Of a DNA stretch of 64,000 bases, positions 1 to 11,626 are shown one piece after another. Below the pieces are notes generated by a model. It searched no databases. It saw nothing but the letters and a program-made list of their open reading frames with translations, and was not told the DNA's origin. The stretch is taken from assembly GCA_030248215.1 (NCBI GenBank), contig JASANG010003623.1, forward strand, positions 186,001-250,000. Direction: 5' to 3'. Made by a program: the position numbers and the translations under genes. The stretch comes from Enoplolaimus lenunculus. Lineage: Eukaryota > Nematoda > Enoplea > Enoplida > Thoracostomopsidae. Position 1 is the first letter of the stretch. Every line of letters starts with the position of its first letter.

Positions 1-1588
1 TATTTTGTCGGTTTAGGTTGTTGGAAGCTTTAATTATAAGTTAGCGTGCAAACACTTGCAGTGGGCAATGTGTGAACAGCAAATTATGTCTGCTTCATGT
101 TATACTGGATACGGATATATAGCACGAGCGTCCCACGGCGAGTACTGAACGTCCGTGTACGTCAAATCTGGTGGGTGCTCCACAAATACAGTTGTTGTAA
201 ATCAAATAGGAAAACCCATGAGTCACTTCTACAATGCAATGTTTTCAGGATTTTAAGAGAGTGATTTTGAATTTTAACACATTTGCTTTATACATTTAAA
301 TTGATTGCCAGTGCAGTCAGTGTAAACTTTTTATTACTTTAACAAAAATGATATATAGAAAATTTTCTGCACACTTTTGCCAGAAAGATAGGATTAATCA
401 CTTTATCTTTCCTAGATAATTTAGAAGAGACAATTTGTTTTTGTCAATGCTAAAATGTCTTAACGTTTTTATCATATGTGTAACTTAATAGGGTCACGTC
501 GGCGTTCGGATCACAAACATTAAAGTTAGCCTTTGCAGAACGTTTTAGGTTTACTTTTAGATTTCTCCCTAGCCAGCAATTATTTGTTTTGCACACAGAG
601 TAAAAGCATCAAAAATTACACTTTGGCTTACGTTTAGGCTCAGCCGAATGAGGCTTGAGTCGTAAGATTTTAGTCGACTTCAGAATTTAATATAAGGAAT
701 TTAGAAGTGCGTCACCCCTCAACAGAATGTATTTATCGTCCGCCACACACCCATTAGTTTATCGCTTTTAAGTCGAAATTGTCACGATTGGTTCTAAATA
801 TCCGTAGCAAAATAACAGACAATCTTGTTGTTCTCAATCAATTGCTATAATAGTTTTGAACAAAACATTTGATAACATTTCACAAACGGTGTCTAGTTGT
901 TTACAAGTGTTGGCGACTAGGGTCCGTAGCCCTGGGACCGCCGAAGGAGGCTCAACTTTTTACACAATAAATTTTTGTCTTCACCACGTCCCCGGAAGTT
1001 TTAGCTCAGATCAATTAAACTGCGCTAAACTCCATTTGGCCACCCCTGAAATTTTTAACGTCTCTAACATACGGGCAGTGCCATACAGGCTTGTAGCAAG
1101 CATTACTGCCGAAAACTTGTTTTGACTACCAATTTTTAGGACAAGATAACTAGCCGTGTAAACTAGCGAACCGCTGTTGTGGTTCAAGGACGTAGTCAGG
1201 GTATCACTTTGTCCGGGAGTAACCTCAAGTGAACAAAAAAATTTGCCATTTCAAGGATCTTGTAGTTATACTCTAAGACCTATTAAAAATATTTTTTTCT
1301 TGTACTCAGAAAGTACGGTAACGGTTATATCCCCTGTATCCCTCTACATATATACGTCTCTGATGGGGTGCACATTTGGATTTTTGTATTCCTCCGGTAA
1401 GAACAGAACACTCGAGTCATAGCGCGTTGCTAGAATATTAGGGTCAGGCTGTTCAAGTCAGAGTCCAGTGAAGAAAGCTTTAAATATCATGCTACACATG
1501 CAAATTTGTAAATTTTGCATCATTATTCTTACATAATATGAAAAATAGCTTTGTATGCCCTGTGGTACGCAGGCTGACTCCCTTGCAC
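1..1588. other. upstream non-coding DNA, nothing recognised
   Basis: AT-rich sequence with no gene, clear repeat end or RNA gene that I can recognise. Open frames here are short, lack recognisable domains and have no splice context. Confidence 0.5.
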
Positions 1589-1733
1589 GACCATGTTACT
1601 TTGAGGGGTGTATGGTTTTTCCGCAGGCAGCCAATACAGTAAGTTTAAGCTTCATACTATTCTTTGCTTAGGCTTAAGCTCAGGAATATGCTTATATATA
1701 CCACAGGTACGCCCCTCAAAATAACATCGGCCC
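1589..1733. mobile_element. Family D hAT-like MITE with telomere-like interior
   Basis: The left end reads GACCATGTTACTTTGAGGGG and the right end is its imperfect inverse (CCCCTCAAAATAACATCGGCC). Flanking 8-mers are ccttgcac (1581-1588) and ctttgcac (1734-1741), a 7/8 match expected of an old hAT target-site duplication. The interior has a short run of TTAGGC-like hexamers (about 1668-1695). No coding capacity. The hAT assignment is inferred from duplication length and end structure. Confidence 0.7.
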
Positions 1734-3797
1734 CTTTGCACATACCTGCCAGCACCCATGAGTGGAATACTTACGTGATGAAACGGAGAACAGATGTGGC
1801 CACACCATGTACGTATATGTAACGAATGGTTTGTTTTGTTTTTTTTGCGCAAATTTAACTGTTCAGTTAAAACTGGTTGACAACAAGCATTGTTTTTGGT
1901 TCAAAACCTGTTACGTGTAGGTTATACCAAATAGTTTGGTTTGTGTTGTGATGCCAGTTTGTATGCTTCAAACCGGAAGTGTTTTCATGATAAAAACTTC
2001 AAAAGATGATGTCGCGAGGTCGGGTTTGCAGACTGCCTGTAGGCGCTGTCTTTTAAAAGTATATTTTGTTTTTGGGATATACCTTATTTTAGAATTTTTT
2101 TAATTTTTATACCATTAATAACCGACCGATTAGCCTTTTTTAGATTTCTAACGCAGCTATTTTGAGCGTATCCAGAAATTTGTTGTGGGGGAAGCACAAC
2201 TGGACAATGTTAAGTTTTGGCACATGTTCATACATAGTTTTACGCATATAAAAACAGTCAAAACTCACACGCACTGAACCATGTATAGAACAGGTCCCTC
2301 CCAACATCCTGAGTAATATCCCAATTTCCCAAAATCCTAATTTCCCGGGTGATATGAAAATTTCACAAAAGCTTAGGGTATTCAGAAGTTTAGGTTTAGA
2401 CTCTGGTTTAGGTTTATGTTTCAGCATACGCTTTAGGCTAAAGTTTAGGTGTAAGCTTAGGTTTGCGCACTCGCACGCAGTGCCGGTTAACCATGAAAAA
2501 ATTACACTCGGCAGCCGGTGGGTTGATGCATTTCCCTCATCGCCCCAGGATCTGCTCGTGGCTATTTTGAATCCAAATTCTTACTAAGTTTTTGGTAACA
2601 TAGTGGAATATTTATCTTTGGTCCAAGCAATTGACCTTCATAAAATTTTTTAATTTTTATTAAAGTTTTTCGGTCTGTCGGGTCGCTAGTAAATTTTGTT
2701 CAAACTGTTATATAACCTCAAAAATAAGAATAATCACAAAAAACCATTATGAGTGTTTTAGCGTTGTCGATGGGCATATATTTGGTGGGGAAAATGTGGC
2801 GGCCTGAAAAATAAAATGATAATGCGGGGCTGCTTCGGATCGCCACAGACCGTCCCACGTTTACTCCTTTCAACCTTCTTCCGGTTGCAGCTCTGCCTCG
2901 CAGCGTTCTTTGAAACAGAACCCTACCGGTTTAGTCTACCAGACTTTTAACCAAAGCATAAAACCTGTGGGACGATATGATGGTATATTTTGCAACCCTG
3001 AAGTAAACGTTACGAAAGGTGGTGTGCAAAATATTAAACTTGAAGATGCCAGTAAGAACTTTTGGAGATGACGCAAGCAGGAAAATATAACAACCGCGTT
3101 TATCCTTCAGTCCATCGGGGGACAAGTCATCCGTCCGGTGTCAATCTGTGCGGACGGCTCATGATCGACCCCACTTTCTTGTACTATCGAATGACCACCT
3201 TCAAAGCGCACTTCGGCCGATAACTATAGTCGTGTTCTATATTTTATGATGCATTGTAATGGATCTCTGGCACACTCTATTTGCCAAAATATCTATCTTT
3301 CTATTTTATATTTTATGACTATATTATGCCAGACCAAAACCACCTATTTCTCGTGGCTCAACCAGTGTCTAACTGTATGGGATTGCAGCAGTGGCGAATC
3401 CAGCAATATCAGAAATGGGGGACCACACGAGATAGTGGAAAAATCTCACTGATAATGCGAGCGAGAAACCAAACGCTATTTTAGTGCTAAGCCTAAACAC
3501 AAAATCTTTGGTTTAATATCTGTTGGGACGGTACTATACACGGGTGCACCGCTTGGATCTTGCCAGCGGTTCAACGTACGAGACACGGTGGCGTATTATT
3601 AGATTTGAGCTTACGGGCAGTATATAATGCAAGAATGATTACGCAATTTTGTTTTAGTTCACTAGAAACAAGAGTTTTGGGTTATTTCACTTAATATACA
3701 CTATACAAAGAGCATGGATTTCTGCTCTTGTCAGTTTCATCTGCAAGATTGAGAATTAGGCCTACGTCTAGACGTTAGACGAGGCATATAAGTAAAT
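1734..3797. other. non-coding DNA with a decayed telomere-like repeat patch
   Basis: At 2278-2490 lies a decayed Family D relative: a left end containing ATGTATAGAACAGG is followed by about 110 bases of TTTAGG/CTTAGG-type hexamers (2367-2465). At 3450-3560 is a dispersed repeat shared with 11030-11140 (motif ATTTTAGTGCTAA followed by AAACACAAAAT). No gene is recognised. Confidence 0.45.
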
Positions 3798-3966
3798 CGG
3801 ACCCGTTGCCAGAAGGGAGCCAGGGGGGTTCAGCCACCCTGGACGAATTTTAGCCCCCAAAGAAAATTTATCTGTTGCTTGTAACGTCATCGAAAACCCG
3901 TGTATGCCGCTTATGAAAAATTTCAGCTCCCCAACCCACAGACAAGGTGAGCTGGCTACGGGCCTG
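3798..3966. mobile_element. Family A hAT-like MITE
   Basis: A 169-bp element with inverted ends (CCCGTTGCCAG at the left, CTGGCTACGGGCCTG at the right) and a body characteristic of the family: CCCCCTGGAAGAATTTT, then ACTTACAAGCAAG on one strand. Flanks aagtaaat (3790-3797) and aagcaaat (3967-3974) match 7/8, consistent with an 8-bp target-site duplication. Non-coding. Confidence 0.8.
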
Positions 3967-4960
3967 AAGCAAATACTTAGAAATAGGTAGGTAAGCCGTA
4001 TCCTAAACCTGAAAAATAGAGTTTTAAATTTTGATTTATGAATCATGAACTTCGGCCAAATAGCTAATTTGATTACACTTAACAGTGAGCTATACCGCAA
4101 ATACTTGCCAAATTTCAGACCAAACAATTGTTACTTTAGCAAACTGAATTTTTGAAATTTAAATTTAGTTGCATAGTACGAAGAGTCTAAATATATACAG
4201 ATTTAATGTTTCATTTTTGTGTTTACGACACCTGGGGGCGGATATAACGGAAATGATTCCTTGATTTATATCTTGCTATTTTTGCATTGTATCCACACCA
4301 ATATGTTTTTGTAAGCATGCCCGACATGCTTGTCCGTTTCTGTTTAAAGATCTGTAGGTCGATTGTTCGAAATCACCTGCAATCCACTTTTCCAGCTGTT
4401 TAGTTAAAAGGTCGGAAGTCCCGATTGTTATCTAAACTGACAAACATATTGATTCCTTCTTGCAAAATACAATTCGAACCTGTGTTTTTCAGGCTTTACA
4501 GTACTCAGCTGGATCCCCGAGGTCACAAATATTATTCACATTCGCTATAGTCACAAAACACAAATGTATAAGTGTAACTGAATAACTAAAATGTCATTTG
4601 CTAATTGCATTGTCCCACTCTTTCCGGATGTAACATGCCGTGCATCGATTTCTCAAAGTATTCTTTAAGCAATTTTGTTTCTACAAAGTTACCGGAACTC
4701 GCATTATTATATTTAGTTCCGGTAAAGTATTTAATGTTTTAAATGGCATGAGTTGGTCTTTAGACTAACAATGAACTATGAATAATGTTTACACTCTATT
4801 AAACTACTTTAGTGATTAAATAACAGGAAAAGTAACAGAAATACGTATTTTGAGTCTTTGAGATCGAATTCGTGGGGAATCTACATATATCTTGAAATCA
4901 GAGTCCATAAATGTCAGTTATCCTTATTAGGAAAAAACTTCTTTTACAAGCAATTTGCGT
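3967..4960. other. non-coding DNA, little recognised
   Basis: AT-rich sequence. A short piece at 4895-4925 (agagtccataaatgtcag) resembles the interior of the TA-flanked Family C MITE. No gene is recognised. Confidence 0.4.
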
Positions 4961-4962
4961 TA

Positions 4963-5340
4963 TCCCGCCTAGCCCGCGTTTGCCCCAAAACGATTGGATT
5001 TTAACACTTTTTTGCATATTTGAGCTTCTCATAACCTCGCCTGATCGTTATACGCCCAAATTTGAATTTTTAAAAAATTCAATTTCTTAAGGTCCCAAGG
5101 TCCCTCCTCGGGACACAAAAAATTCCAGCCAAAACGGTAGACAAATCATAAGCTATTCTACGCAGGTTGTTAAGCTGAGTGCAGTGGTGTTAAGATGTCC
5201 GCAATCAGACGACTGGTTAACATGTTCTGGTAAAATAACTGGTTTGGCACCGTCCCAAATAATTGGCAGCGTACCAAGTCAGTTATTTGACCATAACTCG
5301 TTAGCCAGACGTCTGATGGCTGAAATCTTAGTAACAACAA
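4963..5340. repeat. Family E foldback repeat, partial copy
   Basis: The segment from GCGTTATCCCGCCTAGCCCG through the GGTCCC-rich part, then the GGCAGCG...TCAGTTATTTGACCATAAC part, is closely similar to 27178-27500. The inverse right arm seen in the 27-kb copy is missing, so this looks like a truncated member. Confidence 0.6.
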
Positions 5341-5545
5341 ACTGAAAAAACCCCCGAAACTATTAATAACTTCAATTTGGCGCAAAAAAGCATGAGAACC
5401 TTAATCATTTTTTCCGGATCTGTCTATGCGCAGTCAACGGTATTAATTCGTATAGTTATCTGAAAACAAACTGTCTAGAAAGTCGTTAATTTGATGTAGA
5501 AAAGCTTGCCTGCAATCATGGGTATGTATACAAAGAGACGGAGGA

Positions 5546-5861
5546 ATGTATACCCTCAGTAAACTTCTGGATAGGAACAAAGAAAGTAGGGATTCAGAAT
5601 AGCTTCCTATAGATCCTAGAGGTCATGTATACTATGAGTTAACTTCTGGATAGAAACAAAGAAAGTACGGATACAGAATAACTTCCTATAGATCCTAGGG
5701 GTCATGTATACTATTAGTAAACTTCTGGATAGAAACAAAGAAAGTGCCGATTCAGAATAGCTTCCTATAGATCCTAGAGGTTATGTATACTATGAGTAAA
5801 CTTCTGGATAGAAACAAAGAAAGTGCGGATTCAGAATAGCTTCGTATCGATCCTAGAGGTC
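5546..5861. repeat. 79-bp tandem repeat, four copies
   Basis: Four head-to-tail units of 79 bp. The landmark AACTTCTGGATAG recurs at 5562, 5641, 5720 and 5799, exactly 79 bases apart. Units differ at only a few positions, so the array is young or homogenised. The unit is not a multiple of three and no open frame runs through it. Confidence 0.95.
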
Positions 5862-6678
5862 AAACGCTTGTACGGTATGTTTATTCGCACATGAAATGAA
5901 ATCCTAGCTACGCTTCGGCTTGCGATGACATTCCATGAGTTGCAAACGCCTGCATTCAGGCAGTGGCGTATAAACGTAAGAATATGTGGTGTATATTATC
6001 CGTTGAAATTTTTGACACTCAAAAACGGCATTTTACGTGATGTAAAATAACCTGCAGAAGATATATAATTATTTTCTCACGTTCGATCAGAAAAATTTCA
6101 AATATCATTTCCCTTGTGAAACGAAATGCTGCCTACACCTCTGATATGAAGACCAGATGTATAAAGAACAAACAACACCTTGATCAGATGCCTGGCTTTT
6201 CTTAGAGCATAATCCCCATCTGTTGGTTGAGATACATATGATGCGGGCGTCGAGAGAAACTTCAATGCATAACGTCTGTCAGACACACACATTTGATTCG
6301 TGTGTGTCAATAAACGAGAATACACACAGATGAACACTGTCGCTATTTGGGTACACTTTTGCACATTTTAATCCATGGTTAGACAACGTGGTTCCTCCTG
6401 TATTTAGAATACATGAACCAAGTGTATTTGCATATGCTAGGATATGTTCAAATAGTGTACACAAAATGATAATACACACATACTTTGACCAACAACTAAG
6501 CTAGAGCATGGGCACCTGCTGGCATGTGCCACGGGGAATAGCTCCAGCCCCCTAGGTTTGCTGAGAATTGTCTATAGCGTAAAGATATACTGCTCAATGG
6601 CAGTACACAGTAACCGATGTTTGAGCTAAATAGTTACCCTGACACTTCTGATGTCGAATATTCGTGCAATGGACATAC
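5862..6678. other. non-coding DNA, nothing recognised
   Basis: No gene or clear repeat was recognised. Short open frames on the minus strand (6098-6479) overlap each other and show no recognisable motif. Confidence 0.4.
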
Positions 6679-6846
6679 CTGACCCACGTAGCCAGAGGGG
6701 AACCCGTTGGAACTCAGCCCCCTGGAAGAACTTTACCTTCCCCCTAGATAATTTTCAATTTTGTTTGTATGTCAGCGAAAAGATAAATATATGCTACTCT
6801 TGAAAATGTATAACCGCCCTAGCAAGGTGAGCTAGCCACGGGCTTG
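6679..6846. mobile_element. Family A hAT-like MITE
   Basis: Left end CCCACGTAGCCAG, right end GAGCTAGCCACGGGCTTG, with the family interior (CCCCCTGGAAGAACTTTA, then a long AT part). Flanks ggacatac (6671-6678) and ggacatag (6847-6854) match 7/8. Non-coding. Confidence 0.8.
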
Positions 6847-7472
6847 GGACATAGACGAAACCGGTAATACAATACGCAAACAACTACTCAAACATTCTTC
6901 ACGACCCATGGTTAAGTCCGCAGGACACACGCCAACAGCAGTTTCGCAGCGGTCCCGTCGCAGATGATGACAGTAAGAGACTATTTCTTTTGTCCCTTGA
7001 GAACTTTTCTTGTTTTGTGTCAAAGTCAATAGAAAAAAATTACCATTGAGACTATATTTATTCCGCCTTTATGTCTTCTTTTAGTGTCATATTGTTGTTG
7101 CGTTCTGTTGGCTCCATTATTAAAGGGAGACATTATGCCCTGTTTGGACGCTTGAACAGTTGAGTTAATGGTTGATTTTTGGTACTTGTATACTTCTCTC
7201 ACACTAAATATTAATTTGATAGACGACAAACACAGTTTCTCCGTATTAATGACTTATATTCATTCCTAAATTAATCAAATGTTTAAGCTTAAGGTGCAGC
7301 GGTTTTCATTGTTTTTATTAATAGTTCAGTGTGTGCGAGGGAAATGCTTTTGTGGGGAAAGTACACACACACTTCGATTTATTCCGAACAAAAAAGCGGA
7401 AATCAAGCAACTGTGTTTTTGTTATAAAATTTCACAAGCGCGGCAGTTATATACCTGCTAATTATTTTTTTA

Positions 7473-7879
7473 CTGTAGTGACCGGAAAAAGTGCGGGTAT
7501 CTTCATTGTGAGTCTTAAATCCATGGGAAATCTGTATATCTATTTAGATTCCGATTGTGGATAGAAGTCTAAGTCCTAATTAGAGTCATAAAAAAGACCA
7601 AAACACAAGAATGGTCTAGACTGTTTCAAATACGTAACAAACACTCACACAACCCGCAACTTTAAAGTCCTGATAAATGTTTAATGGATATAGAGATCAA
7701 CAAAAATGTGTCGGAGAAAGTCAATATTCTGCTTAAAAGAAACAATATAAAAAGAAGGGTATTGTGTCCAACTAACATGAGGTGAATTAAAAGTAATAAC
7801 TACCCCCAACCGAATAACAGTCGTACCCTCTGTAGAGAAAAAAGATATTTCAGTCCCCTCTTATCGGTGTTACTTAGTA
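7473..7879. mobile_element. Family C TA-flanked MITE, diverged copy
   Basis: Begins TA-CTGTAGTGACCGG and ends with a degraded inverse (CTTATCGGTGTTACTTAGTA). Interior landmarks shared with other copies are CCTAATTAGAGTCAT, CCGAATAACAG and GTACCCTCTGTAGAG. It is more diverged than the copies at 35010 and 41202. Confidence 0.7.
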
Positions 7880-7902
7880 TATCGGTTTGTTGGCGGTCAA
7901 AC

Positions 7903-8081
7903 CGGGCCCGTAGCTAAGGGGGGCCAGGGGGGCTCAGCCCCCCTCCCTTGAAAAAATTTTGCCCCCCCCCCCTCTGGAAGATTTTCAACCTGGAACTCAT
8001 TGAAAACATTTGAATGCATTTGAATGCCCCTCCTGAAAAGTTTTTCGCCCCCTCTAGCAAGGTGAGCCAGGTACGAGCCTG
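7903..8081. mobile_element. Family A hAT-like MITE
   Basis: Left end GGGCCCGTAGCTAAGG, right end GTGAGCCAGGTACGAGCCTG, and the full family interior with G-rich and C-rich tracts. Flanks match poorly (5/8), so this copy is older or its duplication has decayed. The open frames on the minus strand here are shadows of the repeat. Confidence 0.75.
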
Positions 8082-8623
8082 TTGCAAACCTGGTAAAAAA
8101 CCTCTGTAATCTGCACACTTCATAAGTATCTTTCTCTAAATCGATCTTATAGCTCGTTGTAGTAATTGGTAATAATTCAGTATTTCAACGAATTTCATAT
8201 AAAAATAATTTACTGATAAAGTCAAAATTTCTTACAGAAAAATATTTTATCAAAGTTAGCTGCTCACTACAAGCGACGCTAAAACTTTTCGATTGCGACC
8301 ATACATGCCACTCCTAATAACTCCTACTCGAAACGTACAGTCTTTGAGTCTGACAAGTTTGTGTACGGAAACCGTTCTTTTGATAGTTTATGCGAGCCAC
8401 AATATGTCTCACAGGTTCTCAGCAGCATAGCGTGACTGACTTTATCTTAACACACCACTAAAAATGATTATTTTCCCGTTCGTTTTTTTGCCAAAGGCCG
8501 CGCAAAAATAGTTTAATTATATTGTCGGAACGCGGCAACGGAAACCTTATAGTCGCAGAGGAAACTGTGCGCGAATGTAAGTTTACGTAAACTTGAACTA
8601 CAATATATACGTGCGCCAAACTC

Positions 8624-8706
8624 TGGGCCCGTATTCTTAAATATATGTAGCAGCTATCACCGCTGTTAGTGATGGATCTTGTTGCATTCGACCCATTGAT
8701 TAGCAA
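8624..8706. repeat. Family I MITE, left part only
   Basis: GGGCCCGTATTCTTAAATATA followed by GTAGCAGCTATCACC matches the left part of the elements at 44170 and 62121. No matching inverse end was found, so it is a fragment. Confidence 0.55.
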
Positions 8707-8961
8707 CGTTTAAAATGTAGACCATCTTTTGTATTTGATTTGCCCCCTACTTCGATGCCATTTTCACCTTCGCAGTTATAGGAGGTCGGCAGTTTAAAAG
8801 CTATCGCTAACTGAGAATAGATGCTATGCGCATGTCAGAATTTGCGTCCAGATTAAGTTTTTCTGTTTACCTTGTGCCTCATCCATTAAGCGGGATTAGT
8901 ACAAAATTTGTTCAGAAATATATATTCGGAATTGTAGGTACAAATTTATTTCGGGAAGATA

Positions 8962-9129
8962 ATGCGTCATCCACATTAATTTGCGCCCGGCTTGTGGAAA
9001 TCGAAAACGCCTTTTTTAATCAAAATTCGTGTTTTTAATTTCCTTCTGCTACCCTTTTTCCAAACTCAAGTTGGAAAAAGGCGTTTTCGATTTCCACAAG
9101 CCGGGCGCAAATTTATGTGGATGACGCAT
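8962..9129. repeat. long inverted repeat (foldback)
   Basis: A nearly perfect palindrome with arms of about 55 bases. The left arm (AATGCGTCATCCACATTAAT, then TTGCGCCCGGCTTGTGGAA) runs from 8962 to about 9017; the right arm is its reverse complement, about 9074-9129. A shorter hairpin (CCTTTTTCCAA/TTGGAAAAAGG) sits at the inner end. High arm identity suggests recent origin or gene conversion. No coding content. Confidence 0.9.
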
Positions 9130-10119
9130 AATACACTCATGTATTCATATTTCGTACCTCCGCCGGTAGTTCAACCCATATGTCGTTTTTATGTGTGACA
9201 ATTTTTGAAGGTTCATGGATACCCAACGAAGCCCTTGGATCCGCTCCTGAATCTAGATGACTTGTATCACAGCCGAACAACTATTTTCCACTATTAGTAC
9301 CCAATCCATCACTGTGTCTGGTTTTAGGAATATGAAAATACCAAAACTTTATTTTGTAGCAACGGTCTACCACCGAAATTTAAACAAGGCAAATGGTGCA
9401 GTGTAATTGTTTTAATGTGTCTACGCAAAAATCCCACACATCCTTTCAAGTCGACAAGGATTTATCTGCTGATTATACAGTGAACTGGTTCCTACTCGCC
9501 ATATAAAACCATTTCTGGCAATAGCATTTTTTGGTTGATTGTGGAATACTTTTATTAATATTAAGGTGCAAAAACCGTATTCAACTTTGTATTAATTTTT
9601 AATTACAAGAAGGCTTTTTAATTTATTACTTTATACTACTTATATTGCAATGAGGGTAAAACATATAAACTGTCCAACAGAAGCATTTACTCGTGTTCCA
9701 GGTGATTTCACAGTGAGCAGTGTTTAACAATTAATCCACTTTGTGCAACAACGTGTAATTCTGACTAAAATCAACCAATGAATATACGAGTTGCATAGAT
9801 TAATTAAATCCAAAATCATTTTGTACCAAGAATTCGTTTATTTATACTGTTGATAAACGATAATAATGGCCATATTTGCGCAGACTCGACTGATGCTATT
9901 CGGCTCGAAGTATTTTTTGATGTGTATACTTTAAATTTTTTTTGGTGTAATACGCAATGGAATCACGGACACCCAATGATTCCCCGCGTAATCCTCCTGA
10001 CAACAATGTTAACGTTTTTCAAGTTAATATTTTAAATTCGTGAGCGACGGTATTGGGGCTGGGAAGAGTCAGTGGACATGCTGCAATATTTGTGTGGAGC
10101 TGAATGCTATAGTTTGAAC
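9130..10119. other. non-coding DNA, nothing recognised
   Basis: AT-rich, without recognisable gene or complete repeat. The text GGACACCCAATGATTCC at 9968 resembles GGACACCCGATGATATTTCC at 13545, so a dispersed repeat may be present. Confidence 0.4.
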
Positions 10120-10370
10120 GACCAATGTATAGAACAGGGCCGGACTAGCAGTATAAGCATATTTCTAAGCGTAACCGTAAGCCTAAGCGTAAGAATGAGC
10201 CTATTTCTAAGTCTAAGCCTAAACCTAAGCCTACGCGTAAGAATGAGCCTATTCCTAAGTCAAAGCCTAAGCGTAAGCCTAAGCCTAAGCAAAAAAGTTA
10301 GCCTAAAGCTTAAACTAACTCTATTACGGCCCCGCCAGAAAACGATCCGGCCCTGTTCTATACATGGGCC
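10120..10370. mobile_element. Family D hAT-like MITE carrying telomere-like hexamers
   Basis: A 251-bp element with well matched inverted ends: GACCAATGTATAGAACAG at the left, CTGTTCTATACATGGGCC at the right. Flanks gtttgaac (10112-10119) and atttgaac (10371-10378) match 7/8. Nearly the whole interior (about 10150-10310) is CCTAAG-type hexamers, the complement of TTAGGC, with interspersed GTAAGAATGAGC units. The hexamer register makes a long open frame that I regard as a by-product. This is the best-preserved example of the family. Confidence 0.85.
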
Positions 10371-10781
10371 ATTTGAACTATCAAATTTAACAATTTTAAA
10401 TTTAAGAAAGCATTTTCAATGAGCATTTGAATTTGAAACCACCATGTTTTGATATTTTGATTGTTCGTTTGCGTGATACTTTGAGAAAAGAGTGTGCATC
10501 AAAATATCATTCTGTTGTGATGGTTGCAATCCGCTAAAACGAATTCTAATGGCCCGGGAAGGCTTTGCATTTTTCTGCAGTATACTTCGCAAATTGCAAC
10601 CTGGTAACCTCTTGATAGTTAAATTTTCTTATTTGAACTAGCACCTGTGGTCATAAGAATGCCCCAAAACAGCGATTACGCTAATGAAGAAATTCGGAAT
10701 AAAGGTTTTTGTAAACTTGTGGTTGTATAATGCGCACATTCGTTTTGTTTACCGATTGCGATAAATAATAACAGTGTAACA

Positions 10782-10959
10782 GCCAATGTATAGAACAGTG
10801 CCGTAACAGTAATATGAGCATATTACTAAGCCTAAGCTTAAACGTAAGAATGAGCTTATACCTATGCCTGAGCTCTTCCAAGCCTAAGCAAAAAGTTTGT
10901 CTAAAGCTTGAGCTTACTCTGTTGCAGCCACATGAAAAAATGATATCATCTCGGGGTCA
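10782..10959. mobile_element. Family D MITE, second copy, right end decayed
   Basis: Left end GCCAATGTATAGAACAGTGCC, then CCTAAGC-type hexamers and the common right part (TTACTCTGTTGCAGCC). The right inverted end is hard to recognise and no duplication was found. It lies about 400 bp from the copy at 10120, in the same orientation. Confidence 0.6.
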
Positions 10960-11529
10960 GTTGAACGACCACTGACAGATACAGAAATTTCTGAAAGGCG
11001 GGCCGCGCGTTATAAAATTGTGAAAATTTATTAAGCGAGAAGCCGAATGCAATTTTAGTGCTAAATGTAAACACAAAATTTTAGTTTTGATCATTGTTGA
11101 GGACTAGGCTTGAGTACCCTTCTTGGATACGCCAATCTGAACCGCCTTAACCCATCCCCGATAACTATGACCTCGTTTGGAAATTTTAGATTAAGTTTTT
11201 TATCAGAAAACATACGTTATAGATCTATCGCAAAAGCACTATTCTATTAATATTACTCAATTAAATATTGTTCGTAATTTCTGAGTTCTGTTGCAATGTT
11301 TATACTCAAGTAACCTTCTACTTTCCTTTATTATCGCGCTACGATTCTAACATTCAATCAGTCTGCCTACCGATCAAATCCAAAACTAATATAGCAACTT
11401 TGCAATACTGCAAAATAGCAAAATTTTGCACTCAAAGCCAACGCTGTAGCTATAGTAAAAATTATTATTCATCTTTATTAACAGCGATGTCAATGGATTA
11501 ATTGGCCAACGTCGCCATATTGAAGCAAA

Positions 11530-11596
11530 ATGTTAAAGTTTTTAAAGAATCCAAAGTCAGGCACGTCTTCTGGAGCCGGTGGCGCCGATGCAGCAT
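11530..11596 (+). CDS. kin-1: PKA catalytic subunit, alternative first coding exon 1a
   Basis: This short exon encodes 22 residues starting MLKFLKNPKSGTSSGAGG and ends one base into a codon, directly before GTAAGT at 11597. It joins exon 2 at 52202 in frame, giving FKDFLEQ after the exon 1a residues. The start MLKFLK-PKS matches the N-terminus of C. elegans KIN-1 (MLKFLKPKSSDEGSS, from memory), which is the main evidence both for identity and for a nematode source. There is no Gly at position 2, so no N-myristoylation is expected from this isoform. The exon is followed by a 40.6-kb intron. A CAATATGGCG-like motif (minus strand, 11512-11521) lies just upstream and could be a promoter element; that is speculative. 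Confidence 0.85.
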
Positions 11597-11626
11597 GTAA
11601 GTTTTTCTAAATTATTTTTGGAGTGG

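Noticed and set aside
7517-7563. ATGGGAAAT (Met-Gly-Asn) as a myristoylated PKA first exon
   Set aside because: It lies within a Family C MITE and is closed by a stop with no donor; no other MGN-type exon was found in the window.
10072-10422. 116-codon open frame over the Family D element at 10120
   Set aside because: It follows the hexamer register and both inverted ends of the element; no recognisable protein.
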